Shown here one piece after another: positions 6,021 through 6,798 of a DNA stretch of 6,798 bases. The notes beneath the pieces are model-generated. The model did no database searches, was not told where the DNA came from, and saw only the letters and a program-made list of their open reading frames with translations. The stretch is taken from the NCBI GenBank assembly GCA_938030645.1, contig CALHHQ010000092.1:1-6798 (forward strand). The letters are read 5' to 3'. This DNA comes from an uncultured Rhizobiaceae group bacterium. GTDB taxonomy: Bacteria; Pseudomonadota; Alphaproteobacteria; Rhizobiales; Rhizobiaceae. How positions within the stretch are numbered: position 1 is the first letter of the stretch; every line of letters starts with the position of its first letter. The position numbers and the translations under genes were made by a program.

Positions 6021-6798
6021 TGGTACAAATCAAAAAAATTGCGCGGAGAACCTTTTTGGTTGGAGCAACAGCCATTGCAGGCGGTGTGGTATTTGGCACG
6101 TATAGATATTTAAAGCCCTATGCCAATCCGCTGGAAGCTGACCTCCACAAAGATGAAGCGGCAATCACCCCGTTTTTTAAAATCGATAAAACCGGCGTGA
6201 CATTGATCACACCTCACGCTGATGTTGGACAGGGCGCTTACTCAATACAAGCCTATCTTTTGGCCGAAGAACTCGATGTTGATCCGCTTGCAGTACAGCT
6301 GGATCCGGGTAAGTCAGCGCCCGCATATTATAATGCGGCGCTGCTGCGGGAATTCACGCCCTTTGCTGCGACAGATAAAAGCTGGCTTGCAGAATCTGTA
6401 CGTGATTTCACCGCCATTCCGTCAAAACTTGTTGCGATGCAAATGACCGGGGGGTCTTCCACGGTTCCAGACAGTTATGAAAAATTGCGAATGGCTGCGG
6501 CCACCGCTCGTGAAACTTTGAAAGAAACTGTTGCGCGCGATTCTGGCATTCCGCGAAATCTGCTGAGCACGGAGAATGGCAACGTTGTTTTGCCCGATGG
6601 AAGCAAACGCTTATATAGCGAACTTGCGCCTTTGGTCATGAACATCGAGCCGGTTTCAGATGTTCCCCTGAGGCCGAAATCCGAATGGAAGTATCTTGGG
6701 AATGACTTGGAACGTACGGATACAGTCGCCAAGTCTACTGGAGTTCAAAACTACGCCATTGATTTGAAGATGGATGGGATGGTTTACGCCACAGTGCG
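6020..6798 (+). CDS. Molybdenum hydroxylase large subunit (IorB type), N-terminal 259 codons, cut by window end
   Basis: The frame opens at ATG 6020, sharing one base with the TAA of the small subunit, and stays open to the right edge. Family members run to roughly 700-780 residues, so about a third is visible. The N-terminus is a Tat signal: K5-K6-I-A-R9-R10-T-F-L-V-G followed by a hydrophobic stretch to about residue 26. This places the assembled enzyme in the periplasm, with the small subunit co-exported. Family landmarks are GVTLITPHADVGQGAY, LLAEELDVDP, MTGGSSTVPDSYEKLR and YLGNDLERTDTVAKSTG, which opens the domain leading to the molybdopterin core. The catalytic glutamate and most cofactor contacts lie beyond the window. 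No Shine-Dalgarno precedes it, so translational coupling is likely. The substrate (N-heterocycle or aldehyde) cannot be told. Confidence 0.92.
   Translation, partial: MVQIKKIARRTFLVGATAIAGGVVFGTYRYLKPYANPLEADLHKDEAAITPFFKIDKTGVTLITPHADVGQGAYSIQAYLLAEELDVDPLAVQLDPGKSAPAYYNAALLREFTPFAATDKSWLAESVRDFTAIPSKLVAMQMTGGSSTVPDSYEKLRMAAATARETLKETVARDSGIPRNLLSTENGNVVLPDGSKRLYSELAPLVMNIEPVSDVPLRPKSEWKYLGNDLERTDTVAKSTGVQNYAIDLKMDGMVYATV

Overview
The window looks like part of an alphaproteobacterial chromosome. It has balanced GC, tightly packed operon genes, a LysR regulator with a divergently transcribed neighbour, and a two-subunit molybdenum hydroxylase of the isoquinoline oxidoreductase type. No marker gene fixes the genus, so the taxonomic call is inference only.

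Layout. Bases 1-153 probably hold the last 50 codons of a gene entering from the left edge. Bases 154-574 show no recognisable gene. A cytoplasmic DsbA-family thiol oxidoreductase (CGWC active site) runs leftward (1213-575) and diverges from a CrgA-type LysR regulator (1314-2210). The 100 bp between them carries a perfect 19-bp palindrome (1288-1306) that is a strong candidate LysR operator. Next come a glutathione S-transferase (2318-2947) and, 11 bp after it, a 686-residue three-module flavo-iron-sulfur protein (2959-5019). Its modules are a pyridoxamine-phosphate-oxidase-like flavin domain, a ferredoxin-reductase-type FAD/NAD domain and a plant-type [2Fe-2S] ferredoxin.

Bases 5020-5561 look like a gene graveyard. 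Directly behind the fusion gene lies the N-terminus of a DUF1348 (NTF2-like) gene. Its Shine-Dalgarno sequence is intact, but its ATG appears to have lost one base and an in-frame stop follows 26 codons later. Further on is a 75-codon ORF that may be a scrap of a class II aldolase-like gene. The window ends with the small [2Fe-2S] subunit (5562-6020) and the start of the large molybdopterin subunit (6020 to the right edge, incomplete, with a Tat signal) of an IorAB-type hydroxylase.

How the genes may work together. The LysR protein probably controls itself, the divergent thiol oxidoreductase and perhaps the GST/reductase operon. A GST, a soluble NAD(P)H-dependent electron-transfer protein and a thiol oxidoreductase together suggest handling of electrophiles or quinone-like compounds, or redox stress. 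The downstream molybdenum hydroxylase would add oxygen from water to an N-heterocycle or aldehyde in the periplasm. No substrate can be read from the sequence, and a functional link between the two halves is inference.
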